NCBI RefSeq assembly: GCF_000711295.1
Contig: NZ_JOMJ01000003.1
Coordinates: 323,001-387,000 of the forward strand
DNA from: Desulfohalovibrio reitneri
GTDB taxonomy: Bacteria; Desulfobacterota; Desulfovibrionia; Desulfovibrionales; Desulfovibrionaceae
Reading direction: 5' to 3'
Length of the DNA: 64,000 nt
The notes under the pieces were generated by a model, which was not told the DNA's origin, made no database searches, and worked only from the letters and a program-made list of their open reading frames with translations. Of the stretch, positions 51,516-60,067 are shown piece by piece. Both the position numbers and the translations under genes were made by a program. Numbering within the stretch: position 1 is the stretch's first letter; every line of letters starts with the position of its first letter.

Positions 51516-51565
51516 GGGGAGGAAGGAAACCTTATTCAAGCGAAAAAAAGGTTTCCTTCCTCCCC
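51516..51565. terminator. Perfect 18-bp-stem hairpin, probable strong transcription stop
   Basis: GGGGAGGAAGGAAACCTT (51516-51533) is fully complementary to 51548-51565, around a 14-base loop ending in A5. It lies between the convergent VKOR-DsbA and U32-peptidase genes. A classical T-run is not found after either arm, so the mechanism (termination, RNA stability or repeat element) is open. Confidence 0.65.
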
Positions 51566-51628
51566 AGCCGCCCTGAGCTTCCACCCCGGTCGACGTCCTG
51601 TATTCTCCCCAGCCCTTCTTCCCCGCTT

Positions 51629-53593
51629 TTACAGCAGTTTCAGCCGGTAGTTGAATTCCGAGATGCGTTGGGCGTGGGGGACGGATTTGGGTTTGGACTC
51701 GTGGAGGTTGGCCAGGATGGTGTAGCCCGCCTGGCGCAGATCGGGGATTTCCTTGGACAGGTCCACGGGCCAGCCGGGGTAGACCCAGGTGGTTTCCCCG
51801 AAGGTGCGCGCCCAGAGGGGTTCGCCCTTGGGGCTGAAGTAGGGCATGCCGACCTTGACCTCGTCGGCCAGGTGGCGGGAGAGGCACAGCGGCCACATGC
51901 CGCCGACCACCAGCCCCAGCGGCAGGGGGCTGGCCAGGGGCATGGCCAGCAGGTCCTCGCGCGGCAACTCAGGCGAGACGAAGGCCCCGGAGAAGCCGAG
52001 TTCGGCCATGGCCTGCACCGCCTGGGGGTTGCCAAGGTTGCAGAAGGGACCGGCCCAGACTTCGGCCTCGGTGCCTTCCGGCAGCAGGTCCATTTGCCAG
52101 GGGGCGTTGAGCACGATGCGCCGCGCCCCGGAGGTGATGACGTCGCGCAGGGCCAGCCGGGCCCATTCCTCCTCGCCCGGCCACAGCACTGGGGGCATCC
52201 ACCACCACAGCCGCTGGCGCATGGTGCGGTTCACATCCCGTGGCGAGCCGGGCTTGAGCCAGATGCCGACCTCCCCGGCCGGCCGGCCGGAGGGCGGGCG
52301 GCGGTGCACGTCCAGACGCTGCATGCGTTTGGGTGGTGGAGCGGGTTTCAGCTTGGGTGCTTTGAACGGGCTCTTGGAGGGCTTGCGCGTGGGAATGGCC
52401 TCCAGTTCCTTGCGCATGGCCGCCAGGGCTTCCAGAAGTTCGGGCTCGCGGCGGTCGATGAGCAGCACGGGGGTGCCCGGCCGGGGCATCTTGTCTTTGG
52501 GCCGGATGTCGTAGCGGCCGCCCTTGGGCACGTTGCGCGTCACCCGCAGGGTCATGTGGCCGGGCTCGTCCTCGCTGCCCACCCGCAGCCGGTCGTCCTT
52601 GAGCAGGGGCTGACGCGGGGTGAGGGGGGCCTTGCCCTGGTATGGCTTGCCGATCTTGCCCACGAAGAGGCCGGAAGCGGTGGAGGTGGCCGGAGTGACC
52701 ACCGGATGCGGCTTCTGCGGGAGGAAGGAGCCGTGGGTGGAGGGGCGGCCAAGGGCCTGTTCCAGCAGGTCCATGGCCAGCTTTTTGGAGTCGGCCGAGC
52801 CTTGGCCGTCGCGCAGGGCGCGGTAGGCGGCCACGGTGTAGTAGACGTAGTGCGGCCCCTTCTTGCGGCCCTCGATCTTCCAGCAGGCCACCCCAGGGGT
52901 CTCGGCCAGCAGCTTCACCAGCACGTCCAGGGAGAGGTCGCGGCAGGAGAAGAGGCGGCCCTGCGCCCCCTTGCCGGAGTAATACCGGCGGCATGGCTGC
53001 ACGCAGCGCCCGCGCAGGCCGCTCTTGCCGCCCAGGAAGCTGGACCACCAGCAGCGGCCCGAGACGCCGTAGCACAGCGCGCCGTGCACGAAGACCTCAA
53101 GGTCCACTCCTTCCGGCCGGGCTTGGTCGAACTGGCGGATTTCGTCGATGGTCAGTTCGCGCGGCAGAATGACCCGCTCCACGCCCAGCCTTGCGGCCTG
53201 GGCCATGGCGGCGGGATGGGTGGCCGCGCCCAGGGTGGAGAGGTTCAGCCGCCCCTTGAACCCCGCGGCCCGGGCCAGGGCGGGCACGGCCGGGTCGGAG
53301 AAGATGAGGGCGTGGGGCGCGGCGTCGCGGCTCAGCCGGGCCAGCATGCGCCCCGCCTGCTCCACCTCGTCCGGCTTGAGCATGACGTTGAGGGGGACGT
53401 GCAATTCGGCGCCGCGTTTTTCGGCCAATTCGCGCAGCCGTCCCAGTTCGCGCACGCCGAAGTTGTCCGCCTCCATGCGGGCGCTGAAATGCTTGGGCGC
53501 GGCGTACACGGCGTCCGCCCCGGCCGCCAGGGCCGCCAGGAAGGAATCGGGATCGCCCGCGGGCGCGAGTATTTGCGGGGTGGCTGCGTTCAT
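51629..53593 (-). CDS. Peptidase U32 family protein (RNA-hydroxylation or TrhP/RlhA type)
   Basis: 654 aa from ATG 53593 with GGAGGT upstream. LAPAGDPDSFLAALAAGADAVYA near 9-31 is the TIM-barrel start of U32 proteins. The cysteine cluster CYGVSGRCWWSSFLGGKSGLRGRCVQPCRR near 168-197 probably binds a 4Fe-4S cluster. KIEGRKKGPHYVYYTVAAYR near 246-265 is the U32 signature. The C-terminal 250 residues are specific. U32 family members carry out tRNA or rRNA hydroxylation with prephenate; others are collagenase-like. Its substrate is unknown. Confidence 0.85.
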   Translation of the reverse strand: MNAATPQILAPAGDPDSFLAALAAGADAVYAAPKHFSARMEADNFGVRELGRLRELAEKRGAELHVPLNVMLKPDEVEQAGRMLARLSRDAAPHALIFSDPAVPALARAAGFKGRLNLSTLGAATHPAAMAQAARLGVERVILPRELTIDEIRQFDQARPEGVDLEVFVHGALCYGVSGRCWWSSFLGGKSGLRGRCVQPCRRYYSGKGAQGRLFSCRDLSLDVLVKLLAETPGVACWKIEGRKKGPHYVYYTVAAYRALRDGQGSADSKKLAMDLLEQALGRPSTHGSFLPQKPHPVVTPATSTASGLFVGKIGKPYQGKAPLTPRQPLLKDDRLRVGSEDEPGHMTLRVTRNVPKGGRYDIRPKDKMPRPGTPVLLIDRREPELLEALAAMRKELEAIPTRKPSKSPFKAPKLKPAPPPKRMQRLDVHRRPPSGRPAGEVGIWLKPGSPRDVNRTMRQRLWWWMPPVLWPGEEEWARLALRDVITSGARRIVLNAPWQMDLLPEGTEAEVWAGPFCNLGNPQAVQAMAELGFSGAFVSPELPREDLLAMPLASPLPLGLVVGGMWPLCLSRHLADEVKVGMPYFSPKGEPLWARTFGETTWVYPGWPVDLSKEIPDLRQAGYTILANLHESKPKSVPHAQRISEFNYRLKLL

Positions 53594-53667
53594 TGTATGA
53601 GAGACCTCCGGAAGGTGCCCGCCGGGAAAGTCCGGCGAGAGGGCGCGACACGCTAAACGAGAGCACA

Positions 53668-54459
53668 ATGGTTGACAAGCCCCGAGCCCAAGTCAAGGTC
53701 CTGGCCCGCACCGACCTGGACGAGCCGGAGGGCTGGCAGTTCCTGCTGACCCTCTCCTCGCCGGGATGGAAGGAGGCGGACTGGTCGCCCGGCCAGTTCC
53801 TCATGCTCCGCCCCTTTACCTACCGTTTCGATCCCCTCTGGGCCAGGCCGTTCTCCATCGCCTGGGCCGACGAAGAGGGGGTGAGCCTGCTCATCCGCCA
53901 AGCCGGGCGGGGCACCGCCCACATCGCGCAGATGGAGCCCGGGGACGAAGCGGACATCTGGGGGCCGCTGGGCACCTCCCTGACCGTGGAGCGCGACACG
54001 CCTACCCTTCTGCTGGCTGGGGGAGTGGGGCTGGCTCCATTCATCGGCTATACCCTGCGCCATCCCAAGCCGGAAAACCTTCATTTGCTGCTGGGCCACA
54101 CCCTGCCCCTGACCGCCTACCCCCAGGCAGTGCTGGAAGGCGACTGGAAGACCGAGACCTTCCGCCAGCGCACCAGCGAGGAACTGGAGCGTTTCGTCAG
54201 CCTGCTGGAGGAGCGCATCAGTGAATTCGCCGGGCGCGGCGGGCTGGTGCTGGCCTGCGGGCCGCACCCGTTCCTGCGCACGGCGGCCAGGCTGGCGGCG
54301 AAGTACGGCGCGTGGATGCAGGTTTCCCTGGAGAATCGCATGGCCTGCGGCGTGGGCGCCTGCCTGGGCTGCGCCGCCCACCACAAGCGCGACGGCCTGG
54401 TGCAGAGCTGCACGCGCGGCCCCGTTTTCTGGGCGGACCAGTTGGAGTGGGAGGAATAG
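53668..54459 (+). CDS. pyrK: Dihydroorotate dehydrogenase electron transfer subunit PyrK
   Basis: 263 aa from ATG 53668; a longer frame from 53593 is not supported by a ribosome-binding site. The ferredoxin reductase-like FAD domain has RPFSIAWADEEGVSLLIRQAGRGTAHI near 61-87. The NAD part has LLLAGGVGLAPFIGYTL near 114-130. The 2Fe-2S cysteines are in MACGVGACLGCAAHHKRDGLVQSC near 225-248. It carries electrons from dihydroorotate oxidation to NAD. It lies directly before pyrD and divergent from the U32 gene. Confidence 0.95.
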   Translation: MVDKPRAQVKVLARTDLDEPEGWQFLLTLSSPGWKEADWSPGQFLMLRPFTYRFDPLWARPFSIAWADEEGVSLLIRQAGRGTAHIAQMEPGDEADIWGPLGTSLTVERDTPTLLLAGGVGLAPFIGYTLRHPKPENLHLLLGHTLPLTAYPQAVLEGDWKTETFRQRTSEELERFVSLLEERISEFAGRGGLVLACGPHPFLRTAARLAAKYGAWMQVSLENRMACGVGACLGCAAHHKRDGLVQSCTRGPVFWADQLEWEE

Positions 54460-55371
54460 ATGGACCTGTCCGTTTCCGTCGGCCCCCTGCGGCTGAAGAA
54501 CCCCGTGCTGACCGCCTCCGGCACCTTCGGCTACGGCCTGGAGTTTTCCCGCTACGGCGACCTGTCCAAGCTGGGCGGCATCGTGGTCAAGGGGCTATCC
54601 CTCAAGCCGCGGCAGGGCAACCCCATGCCCCGCATCGCCGAGACCCCCTGCGGCATGCTCAACGCCATCGGCATCCAGAACATCGGGGTGGAGGCGTTTC
54701 TCAAGCAGAAACTGCCCCGCCTGCCCCACGACCGGACCGCGATCATCGCCAATCTCTACGCCTGCGACGAGGCGGAGTTCGGCGAACTGGCCGGGGTGCT
54801 GGCCGGAGAGGAGGGCATCGCCGCCCTGGAGGTCAACGTCTCCTGCCCCAACGTCAAGAGCGGCGGTGCGGCCTTCGGACGCGACCCCTCCGTGGTCCAT
54901 CGCGTGACCGAGGAGGTCAAGAAGCGGAGCGGGAATACGCCGGTGATGATCAAGCTCAGCCCCAACGTGGACGACATAGCCCTGGCCGCCCGCGCGGCCG
55001 AGGAAGGCGGGGCCGACGCGGTGTCGGCCATTAATACCCTCGTGGGCATGGCCGTGGACGTGCGCACCCGCAAGCCCGCCCTGGCCAACATTGTTGGCGG
55101 GCTGTCAGGTCCGGCCATCAAGCCGGTGGCCCTGCGCTGCGTGTACCAGATCGCCCGGGCCGTCTCCTTGCCGGTGGTGGGGCTGGGCGGCATCTCCTCG
55201 GCCGAGGACGCCCTGGAGTTCATGCTGGTCGGGGCCAGCGCCGTCCAGGTGGGCACGGCCAACTTCATCCGGCCGGACTTCGCCTTCGACTTGGTGGACG
55301 AGCTGGAAAAGCTGGCGGGCGAACTGGGCATCGAGAGCCTGGACGCCTACCGGGGCTCCCTGGAAACCTGA
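54460..55371 (+). CDS. pyrD: Dihydroorotate dehydrogenase, class 1B catalytic subunit PyrD
   Basis: 303 aa. The FMN barrel shows NPVLTASGTFGYGLEF near 14-29, NAIGIQNIGVEAF near 68-80, and the catalytic cysteine in VNVSCPNVKSGG near 125-136. SAINTLVGMAVD near 189-200 and GLGGISSAEDALEFMLVGAS near 242-261 are phosphate-binding parts. Class 1B is recognised by the catalytic cysteine and the accompanying PyrK. It makes orotate for pyrimidine synthesis. It starts one base after pyrK and shares one base with the next gene. Confidence 0.96.
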   Translation: MDLSVSVGPLRLKNPVLTASGTFGYGLEFSRYGDLSKLGGIVVKGLSLKPRQGNPMPRIAETPCGMLNAIGIQNIGVEAFLKQKLPRLPHDRTAIIANLYACDEAEFGELAGVLAGEEGIAALEVNVSCPNVKSGGAAFGRDPSVVHRVTEEVKKRSGNTPVMIKLSPNVDDIALAARAAEEGGADAVSAINTLVGMAVDVRTRKPALANIVGGLSGPAIKPVALRCVYQIARAVSLPVVGLGGISSAEDALEFMLVGASAVQVGTANFIRPDFAFDLVDELEKLAGELGIESLDAYRGSLET

Positions 55372-56855
55372 TGCGCAGCCTGCACGGTCGCAGCGACCGC
55401 CGCGTGGTCATCGACGACCGGCCCGGCCACTACCTGAGCTTTCCCGACGTGCTCGCCTTGAAGGACGGGTTGCTTCTCTGCGTCTATCGCGAGACCGAGG
55501 GGCACCATACTCCGCGCCGCCAGCGGCTGCTGCTGCGCGAGAGCCCGGACGGCGGGCGGAGCTGGGGGGAGGCGCGCATTCTCCATCCCCGCGCGGCCCA
55601 CTGCCCTCGTATCGCCCGGCTGGACGCGTGCGAGCTGGCCGTCATCAACGAAGCGGGGCGTTGCCTGCACCTTTCCCTGGACGAGGGGCGTACCTGGGCC
55701 ACCCAGGAGGCGGGAGGCCTGGCCCACGACATGCTGGACCGGCCCATGGCCCTGGACGGCGAGCGAGTCCTCACCTGCGGCCACACCCACCGGGGGCAAG
55801 CTGCCCAGCCGCGCATCGCCCAGGCCCCGGCCGAACAAATGGCCTACCTCAGCTATAACAGGGGGCGCTCCTTCCAGCCCCTGTCCGTGCTCAACCACGA
55901 CCCCTGCCTGGTGCTCTGCGAGGCATCGCTCACCCGCCTGCCGGACGGACGCATCCTGGCCCTGCTGCGGGAGAACTCCGGGGTCTACGAGCCCATGTAT
56001 TTCGTTGTCAGCGAGGACGAGGGGCACACCTGGTCCGATCCCCGGCCCACCCCGCTCATCGGCCACCGGCCCACGGTGGGCCTTACCGCCTCGGGCAAGC
56101 TGCTCGTCACCTACCGCGACGTGGGGCCGGAGCCGGGTGTGGCCGCCTGGCTGGGCGACCTCTCCGAGTTGGGGGAGTTCGCGGTGCACGGAGCGGCCGG
56201 AGGGGAGTGCGCTGTGATTGGCGATGCTCTGGAGTGCGGCGCGGGCGCGCGATACGCCCTGCGCCCCTTGACCGACCCAGCCTCGGCCCGGGCTGAGCTG
56301 GAGTTGGACGCGGAGGTCCTTTCCGGCGCGGTGCGGGTTCGCTTCGGCGGAGTGTGGTGGCGCGTGGAGCGGGACGGCGCGCGGGCCGAGGCCTCCGGTG
56401 CGCGGCGTCTGCCTCTGGAGAAAGGCGCGCGGCGGCTACATTTCTGGTATGAGCCGGGGCGGGTCGTGCTGCGTGTGGACGGCCGCCGTAGGGAGCGGCG
56501 CGTGGCCATGGACCGTGATGCCAGGCCGATCATTCTGGATTCCTTCGGGGAGAAGCCGCGCTGGTTGCTGCGCGGCATGCGCCAGCGGGTCATCGAGCCG
56601 TGCCGTCAGCGAGATTACTTGCTGGACTGGAACCCGGAGCAGGGACCGCCGGACGCCTGGGCCGCCGGACGGGTGCTGGAGCTGTGGAACCAGCGCGGCG
56701 TGTGGGGCGGCGACATGGGCTATTCCGGATGGTGCGAGCCCGAGCCGGGCCGCTTTTTCTGCGCCACCCACGTGGTCGAGCCGGGCGAGGGGTACAGGCG
56801 CGGCTTTTCGTCCAAGGTGGTGGGAATCCATTTCAACGAGGACGACTTCGCCTGA
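55371..56855 (+). CDS. Cytoplasmic sialidase/BNR-repeat-like beta-propeller protein
   Basis: 494 aa. Asp-box motifs S-x-D-x-G-x-T/S-W are seen at SPDGGRSW near 58, SLDEGRTW near 102, SEDEGHTW near 214, and a variant SYNRGRSF near 160. These give a six-bladed sialidase-like propeller over the first 270 residues, followed by a lectin-like beta domain. Sialidase members cut terminal sialic acid, but no signal peptide is present and the catalytic arginine triad cannot be confirmed by eye. It starts at the last base of pyrD (TGATG), so it is in the pyrimidine operon. Confidence 0.75.
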   Translation: MRSLHGRSDRRVVIDDRPGHYLSFPDVLALKDGLLLCVYRETEGHHTPRRQRLLLRESPDGGRSWGEARILHPRAAHCPRIARLDACELAVINEAGRCLHLSLDEGRTWATQEAGGLAHDMLDRPMALDGERVLTCGHTHRGQAAQPRIAQAPAEQMAYLSYNRGRSFQPLSVLNHDPCLVLCEASLTRLPDGRILALLRENSGVYEPMYFVVSEDEGHTWSDPRPTPLIGHRPTVGLTASGKLLVTYRDVGPEPGVAAWLGDLSELGEFAVHGAAGGECAVIGDALECGAGARYALRPLTDPASARAELELDAEVLSGAVRVRFGGVWWRVERDGARAEASGARRLPLEKGARRLHFWYEPGRVVLRVDGRRRERRVAMDRDARPIILDSFGEKPRWLLRGMRQRVIEPCRQRDYLLDWNPEQGPPDAWAAGRVLELWNQRGVWGGDMGYSGWCEPEPGRFFCATHVVEPGEGYRRGFSSKVVGIHFNEDDFA

Positions 56856-56891
56856 GCCATCAGGCGCTGAGCGAAGTGCCGCAAAGCGGAC

Positions 56892-56923
56892 GTGCCCGCG
56901 CAAGATTCGCCATGCGCGGGCAC
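56892..56923. terminator. Hairpin between convergent genes
   Basis: GTGCCCGCGC and GCGCGGGCAC form a perfect 10-bp stem with a 12-base loop, between the ends of the sialidase-like gene and the EAL-HDOD gene. No T-run is visible on either side. Confidence 0.55.
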
Positions 56924-56955
56924 ATCCGTCTTGAGGCGGGCGGCGTTGTCCCGGC

Positions 56956-58248
56956 TCACTCCTCCGCTTTTTCCTCCGCCGCGCCCGCTTCGTCCCGGCG
57001 CTTGAAACCGAAAAAGGAGTTGGCCCAGACAAGGGACTCATAGTAGTCGCGGGCAACCTCCAGCGGTTCCAGCCGCAGCTCGCGCATGAGGGTGTCCAGA
57101 CGGTCCCAATCCCCCTTTTCGAAGCAGGCGGCCAATTCCAGCCACAGGGCGTGTTCGTTCTCGTCGCCACACAGGGCGGCCTTGATGGAGTCATCCAGGG
57201 GGACGTTTTTGAGAATCCGATCCATGGGCGCGTCCAGCATGGGCTCGAGCAGCGAGAACAGGCCCAGTAGAAAAATCTCGTTGGCCGTAGCCTCCGGCAT
57301 GCCTTGCCCCAAAGCCACCCGTTCCAGGAATTTGCCCCGGATGGCCGAAAGGTAGGGAATTTCATGCGTCTTGCCCTCGGGCACGAGGTCGGTGAGGATG
57401 ATGAGGCGCAGCCAGTTGCGGACCTTGTTCCACCCCAGGATGACCACCGCCTGCTTGATGGAGGATATTTTCCGGGTAAAGGAGAAGGCTGCGGAGTTGA
57501 GGTAGGAGAGCAGACGGTAACTTATGGAGACGTCGGTCTCCACCATCCTGGCCAACTCGTCGAAATCCGGTTCGCTTCGCTCCAGGATGCGGAAGAGGCT
57601 CAGCCGGGAGGCCTCGTTGGAGGACAGCTTGCGGCCGGGCACGATCTCCGGCTTCTGGAAGAAAAAGCCGCCGAAGAGGTCGAAGCCCATGGACGACACG
57701 GCGTGGTAGCGCTGGCGGTCCTCCACGCGTTTGGCCAGCACATCCGCGTCGTACCGGCGCGCGCCGGCCAGCAGCCGCTTGAGGTCGAAGTCGTCGTTTT
57801 CCAGGGCGTCCACCACCAGCACGTCAGCCAGCTTGTAGAGGTCGCCGTACTGCTGCTCGGCCGTAAAGTTGTCCACGGCCAGCCGGTAGCCTTCCTCCTT
57901 GAGGCGGCGCAGGGCGCCCAGCAACTGGCGGGAGAGGCTGTCCGGCTCGGCGAATTTGATGACCGCCATGCCCGAGGGCAGGGCCAGCGGCAGGTCCTCG
58001 AGGATGGAGCGCTCGTCGAAGGTGATCAGGCCGAACTTGGTCTGCTGCCTGCCCGTGTCGGGATGGATGAAGGCCGAGGCGGCCACTTCCAGAGTGGCCA
58101 AGTGGCTGTCGGAAATGTTGGCGGTCTCGGCGTCCCGCCGGTCGCGGTAGAAGAATTCGTATCCCCATACCTCGGACGAGCGGGTGAAAATTGGTTGCCG
58201 GGCGAAAAATGTCGGGGTGTATGCTGTCTCGCTCGGTTGCTGAATCAT
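56956..58248 (-). CDS. EAL-HDOD signalling protein (YuxH type), EAL degenerate
   Basis: 430 aa from ATG 58248 (GGGAGA upstream). FARQPIFTRSSEVWGYEFFYRD near 15-36 is the YuxH start. The EAL region (40-190) lacks the E-x-L catalytic signature, so it should be enzymatically dead; ILEDLPLALPSGMAVIKFAEP covers the core. The HDOD domain is residues 200-400, with LARMVETDVSISYRLLSYLNSAAF near 245-268 and KQAVVILGWNKVRNWLRLIIL near 275-295. Such proteins act in chemotaxis, motility or gene regulation as adaptors. Confidence 0.9.
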   Translation of the reverse strand: MIQQPSETAYTPTFFARQPIFTRSSEVWGYEFFYRDRRDAETANISDSHLATLEVAASAFIHPDTGRQQTKFGLITFDERSILEDLPLALPSGMAVIKFAEPDSLSRQLLGALRRLKEEGYRLAVDNFTAEQQYGDLYKLADVLVVDALENDDFDLKRLLAGARRYDADVLAKRVEDRQRYHAVSSMGFDLFGGFFFQKPEIVPGRKLSSNEASRLSLFRILERSEPDFDELARMVETDVSISYRLLSYLNSAAFSFTRKISSIKQAVVILGWNKVRNWLRLIILTDLVPEGKTHEIPYLSAIRGKFLERVALGQGMPEATANEIFLLGLFSLLEPMLDAPMDRILKNVPLDDSIKAALCGDENEHALWLELAACFEKGDWDRLDTLMRELRLEPLEVARDYYESLVWANSFFGFKRRDEAGAAEEKAEE

Positions 58249-58360
58249 ATGGTCTCCCGGGCACCCCCCAGGCCCGAAACGGGACAATGGCTCACACAAG
58301 GCCTTTTTGCAAGGTCCGGCGGCTGCCGGCGCTTTTGGCGCGGCTGAAGGGCGGCGGAGT

Positions 58361-58388
58361 AAAAAGGCCCGGCCTTGCGGCCGGGCCT
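58361..58388 (-). terminator. Intrinsic terminator of the DEAD-box helicase gene
   Basis: AGGCCCGGCC (58365-58374) and GGCCGGGCCT (58379-58388) form a perfect 10-bp stem with a TTGC loop. In the leftward direction a run of five T residues follows (58361-58365). Confidence 0.85.
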
Positions 58389-58452
58389 CCGTGAATCGCT
58401 ATGGTGGTGGGGCGGGAACGCCGAAGAGGACGTCCCCGGCGCGGTGTGGAGG

Positions 58453-59735
58453 CTAGGTGCGGGCCTGCCGGCCGCGTCCCTTCTGCTGCTGGCGTTTGGC
58501 CTGGCCGCCGGGTCGTCCGCCCTTGTGTCCGGGACGCCCGCCCTTGTTGCCGGGGCGTCCGTCGCGGTCGTCGAAGCGGCGCTCACCCGGCTGCTGCGCG
58601 GGCTTGGGCTTGTCATAGTCGAAGCCGTCCACGTGGCAGCGGTCGATGCGCTTGTTCACCACCCGCTGGATATCGCTCATCAGCCGCTGGTCGTCGCGCG
58701 TGACCAGGCTGAGGGCTTGGCCGGTGCGGCCGGCGCGGCCGGTGCGCCCGATGCGGTGGGTGTAGGTCTCGGCGGTGTCGGGCACGTCGAAGTTGATGAC
58801 GTGGCTGATGCGGTCGCAGTCGATGCCGCGCGCGGCGATGTCGGTAGCCACCATGATCCGGAACCGACCGCAGCGGAAGCCGTCCAGCGCCTTCTTGCGC
58901 TGATTCTGGGTCATGTTGCCCTGCAGGAAGGTGGCCTCGCGGCCTTTGCTGCTGAGCTTCTTGGCCAGGTTCTTGGCTTTGTGCTTGGTGCGGGTGAAGA
59001 TGAGCACGGACTCGTGCTCGGTCTCGTCCAGCAGGGCTTCAAGCAGGTTGCCCTTGAGGTGCTGGGCCACGGGGTAGAAGGCGTGGCTGACGCTTTTGAC
59101 CGGCGCGGAGTGGGCCACCTGCACCGTGGCGGGGTCGTTGAGGATGGAGTCGGCCAGGGCGCGGATGTCTTTGGGCATGGTGGCCGAGAAGAGCAGGTTT
59201 TGCCGCTTTTTGGGCAACCGGCCCATGATGCGCTTGATATCGGGCATGAAGCCCATGTCCATCATGCGGTCGGCCTCGTCCAGCACCAGGGTGTCCACCT
59301 TGTCCAGTTCGACAACGCCCTGGTTGAGCAGGTCCAGCAGGCGGCCGGGGCAGGCAACCACCACTGTGGCCTGGCGGAAAGCCTTGATTTGCGGGCCGAA
59401 GCCAACGCCCCCGAACACGGCGGCGCAGCGGATGCCGGTCTGCTTGCCGAGCTCCACGAAGTTGTCGTGGATCTGCTGGGCCAGTTCCCGGGTGGGGGCC
59501 AGAATGAGGGTGCGCGCGGGCCGCGTTTGGCGGCGTCGGCATCCAGGAGGCGCTGCAGGATGGGCAGGGCGAAGGCGGCGGTCTTGCCGGTGCCGGTCTG
59601 GGCCAGGCCCAGCACATCGCGGCCGGACAGAACCTCGGGGATGGCGCGTTCCTGAATGGGTGTAGGCGTTTCGAAGCCGCAAGCGGCGATGCCAGCGCTG
59701 ATGCGCTGGTCAAAGGAAAAAGAATCGAAGGTCAC
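58453..59735 (-). CDS. DEAD-box RNA helicase (RhlE type), interrupted by a one-base frameshift
   Basis: The start is GTG 59735, in one frame ([33 protein letters not shown], then [17 protein letters not shown]). From about 59525 the protein continues in another frame with [16 protein letters not shown]. The core motifs after the break are intact: [36 protein letters not shown] and [14 protein letters not shown] basic glycine-rich tail with repeated GGRPG follows. Restoring one base in 59511-59525 gives a full-length protein of about 427 aa. The gene is therefore either a recent pseudogene or a sequencing error. Confidence 0.85.
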
Positions 59736-60067
59736 GAAGACTCCAGGGTGAAGAGGAACATCCCGCGACGGCGCGTGACGGCGGCCGCGGTTCCGGCGGG
59801 CCGGAAATGTTCTGGCAGGTCTCTGGGACGGGGGGAAAACGGGCCCGGATGGGGCCGGGGCAAGAAAATCCGCGCGTCCAGTCACGCTGAGATAGGGTCT
59901 GATGCATCAAATCGCGGGCAATGTAAAGGGCCCGGCACCACGCCGGGCCCTTCAATCCGGATTCCGCATCAGAACAGATAGAGAACTAATCTCCCGCCAG
60001 CGGAAGTCAAGCTCCTCGCCAATTTTCGTTCTGCCGCGCTTCCTCTACAGCTCCGACCAAGTCGCCT
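59736..60067. other. Intergenic region between thiC and the helicase gene
   Basis: About 330 bases without a gene. It contains the hairpin at 59926-59952 and, nearer the helicase start, a GC-rich stretch where the leftward helicase promoter must lie. I see no riboswitch fold. Confidence 0.5.
59926..59952. terminator. Hairpin downstream of thiC
   Basis: AAGGGCCCGGC and GCCGGGCCCTT form a perfect 11-bp stem around a 5-base loop, 115 bases after the thiC stop. Only three T residues follow in the leftward direction. Confidence 0.6.

Noticed and set aside
59511-59525. Programmed ribosomal frameshift in the helicase gene
   Set aside because: No slippery heptamer of the usual X-XXY-YYZ kind and no known programmed shift in DEAD-box genes.
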